A stretch of DNA of 64,000 nt from assembly GCA_947643165.1 (NCBI GenBank), contig CANRVB010000005.1, positions 1 through 64,000 on the forward strand, in the 5' to 3' direction. The position numbers and the translations under genes were made by a program. The notes beneath the pieces were generated by a model. The model saw only the letters and a list, made by a program, of their open reading frames with translations. It did not search any database and had not been told where the DNA came from. Below are positions 62,976-64,000 of this stretch, one piece after another. The stretch's first letter is position 1. Every line of letters begins with the position of its first letter. The DNA is from an uncultured Porphyromonadaceae bacterium (GTDB lineage: Bacteria; Bacteroidota; Bacteroidia; Bacteroidales; Muribaculaceae).

Positions 62976-63692
62976 TTAATCGTTTTCGGTTTTGAGAGCC
63001 GTCATCAGGCTGAACTTGTTCATCTTCAGAGTCTGGAGGTTATCGAGAACGTGGTGGACGGTCTCATAAGGGGTGTCTTGTCCGGCCTTAACAGCGATGC
63101 CTTCTCCCTGCTTCATTGCAGCCTGCAGGTTGTCGTTACCTGAAGAATAGATGGCACGCATCCAGATCTGAAATTCGTTGGGGGTCTCAAGATTCGTGTT
63201 ATCATCAATGGGTATGCCGACGTCAGCACGTGTCATATCCGAGATAACCTTGTCTTGTTCGGTGGGTGACAGTCTTAAGAATGCGGGGAGTGCCTGGAAG
63301 GGTACGCCAAACGCATTTATCTTAGAGAAGGTTTCAACGTCCTTCTCGGTCAATTCTACTTTCTTGGAGGGGTGCAGACGGTTGTACTCTGTCACGGCGT
63401 TGCGGAGAATCTCCTTGCGGATAGGCTCCGATCCCCATGTGTCAGCGTTTGCTGCATCTGCATCACCTGCTACCGAGATGAATACCTTGCCTTCGGGGCT
63501 CACAAGAATCTGTGCCACGTTTGAGGTGCGCACTTTTTCTTCCGATACGGAGCTCGGGGTGATTACGGTCACCGGCTCCTTCTGAAGGAAGGTAGAGGTT
63601 AACATGAAGAAAGTAAGCAAAAGAACGGTCACGTCACTCATCGCCGTCATGTCGATGAGGGTACTCTTTCTTTTAATTTTTACTTTTCCCAT
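62976..63692 (-). CDS. exbD: ExbD biopolymer transport protein (first copy)
   Basis: 238 residues with one membrane helix starting at about residue 15; MSDVTVLLLTFFMLTST holds the proton-relay Asp. The periplasmic part is a TolR-like domain with an insertion (about 90-150, NAVTEYNRLHPSKKVELT) and ends with a conserved HHVLDNLQTLKMNKFSLMTA. Tandem exbD genes of unequal sequence are usual in Bacteroidota and probably form heterodimers in the ExbB channel. It sits 67 nt from exbB. Confidence 0.9.
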   Translation of the reverse strand: MGKVKIKRKSTLIDMTAMSDVTVLLLTFFMLTSTFLQKEPVTVITPSSVSEEKVRTSNVAQILVSPEGKVFISVAGDADAANADTWGSEPIRKEILRNAVTEYNRLHPSKKVELTEKDVETFSKINAFGVPFQALPAFLRLSPTEQDKVISDMTRADVGIPIDDNTNLETPNEFQIWMRAIYSSGNDNLQAAMKQGEGIAVKAGQDTPYETVHHVLDNLQTLKMNKFSLMTALKTEND

Positions 63693-63759
63693 ATTACTCT
63701 TTATTAATTATTTGAGTTATTCGGTTTATAGTTTACTCTATTAATAAGTGTAATAGGGA

Positions 63760-64000
63760 TTAGTGGGTCGAAGCAAATGTTTGCACGATTGAGAAACCGA
63801 TCTCGTCGATAGCGTAGGTCAGGTTGTCGATTTTGTTGGTGTAGTAGTTGTAAGAGATAACGGCGAACGCACCGGTTGCGATACCGAAGGCTGTGTTGAT
63901 AAGAGCCTCAGAGATACCGGTTGACAGTTCGGTCGAGTCAGGAGCACCAGACGAAGCAAGAGCCTGGAACGACTTGATCATACCGATTACAGTACCGAGA
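63760..64000 (-). CDS. exbB: ExbB/MotA/TolQ proton-channel protein, partial
   Basis: Only the last 79 codons or so are inside the window; the frame continues past 64000 on the minus strand. The visible part reads LGTVIG then SGAPDSTELSTGISEALINTAFGIATG, with a following membrane helix, the ExbB C-terminal signature. It forms the proton channel that drives TonB, and it starts the cluster exbB-exbD-exbD-tonB. Confidence 0.9.
   Translation of the reverse strand, partial: LGTVIGMIKSFQALASSGAPDSTELSTGISEALINTAFGIATGAFAVISYNYYTNKIDNLTYAIDEIGFSIVQTFASTH

Overview
The window looks like a chromosomal segment of a Bacteroidales bacterium, most likely a gut member of the Muribaculaceae or a close relative. 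The grounds are type V (Mfa/FimA-like) fimbrial genes, host-glycan glycosidases (GH92, GH125, GH130, GH36), an ExbB-ExbD-ExbD-TonB cluster, a BioG-BioC fusion, an FeoA-FeoB fusion, and the Bacteroidota promoter signature (TTTG, about 20 nt, TAnnTTTG) in front of many genes. The family-level placement is inference; no rRNA is present. I see no insertion sequence, CRISPR array, rRNA or complete prophage.

Layout. 1-485: the 3' end of a gene with an Asn-rich tail resembling a diversity-generating-retroelement (DGR) variable protein, then hairpins and a promoter. 486-2780: secreted GH95-like glycosidase. 2781-4646: U32/RlhA-type RNA-modifying enzyme, divergent from the biotin genes bioA-bioF-bioGC (4763-8558). 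8580-13478: YccF, a secreted unknown, a Fic protein, an orphan protein and cysteine synthase. 13662-18963: helicase, NspC, glycosyltransferase, RadC. 18967-20925: DUF3037/HipA-like pair and an NlpC/P60 hydrolase. 21146-28278: DusB, DUF2807, flippase, threonine dehydratase, class A PBP.

28429-38629 (minus strand) is a six-gene operon: MFS transporter, GH130 phosphorylase, ROK kinase, ManA, GH92, and a GH92-GH125 fusion. Together they make a coherent route for N-glycan mannose: alpha-mannosidases trim the glycan, Man-beta-1,4-GlcNAc is imported and phosphorolysed, and mannose enters glycolysis through kinase and isomerase. There is no SusC/SusD pair and no endo-glycosidase here.

39065-48702 (minus strand) is a type V pilus operon: DUF3575, DUF3868/OmpA-like, Mfa1-family subunit, two FimB/Mfa2-family lipoproteins, and a DUF4906 tip-like protein. 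A run of ten G sits just upstream of the likely promoter, and heptamer repeats lie between the subunit genes. A tRNA-Leu follows. 49361-53025 holds a FadL-like outer-membrane protein, a secreted protein with GPSWGW hexapeptide repeats, and an HdeD-like membrane protein. 53162-64000: MutS2, FeoAB, ribosomal protein S15, GH36 alpha-galactosidase, and a TonB-ExbD-ExbD-ExbB cluster cut by the window end.

The observations I rate highest are the GH92-GH125 fusion, the DGR-like fragment at the left edge, the G10 tract at the fimbrial promoter, and a three-copy promoter-like element (GGATRTTTCGCAM, 20-21 nt, TAnnTTTG).
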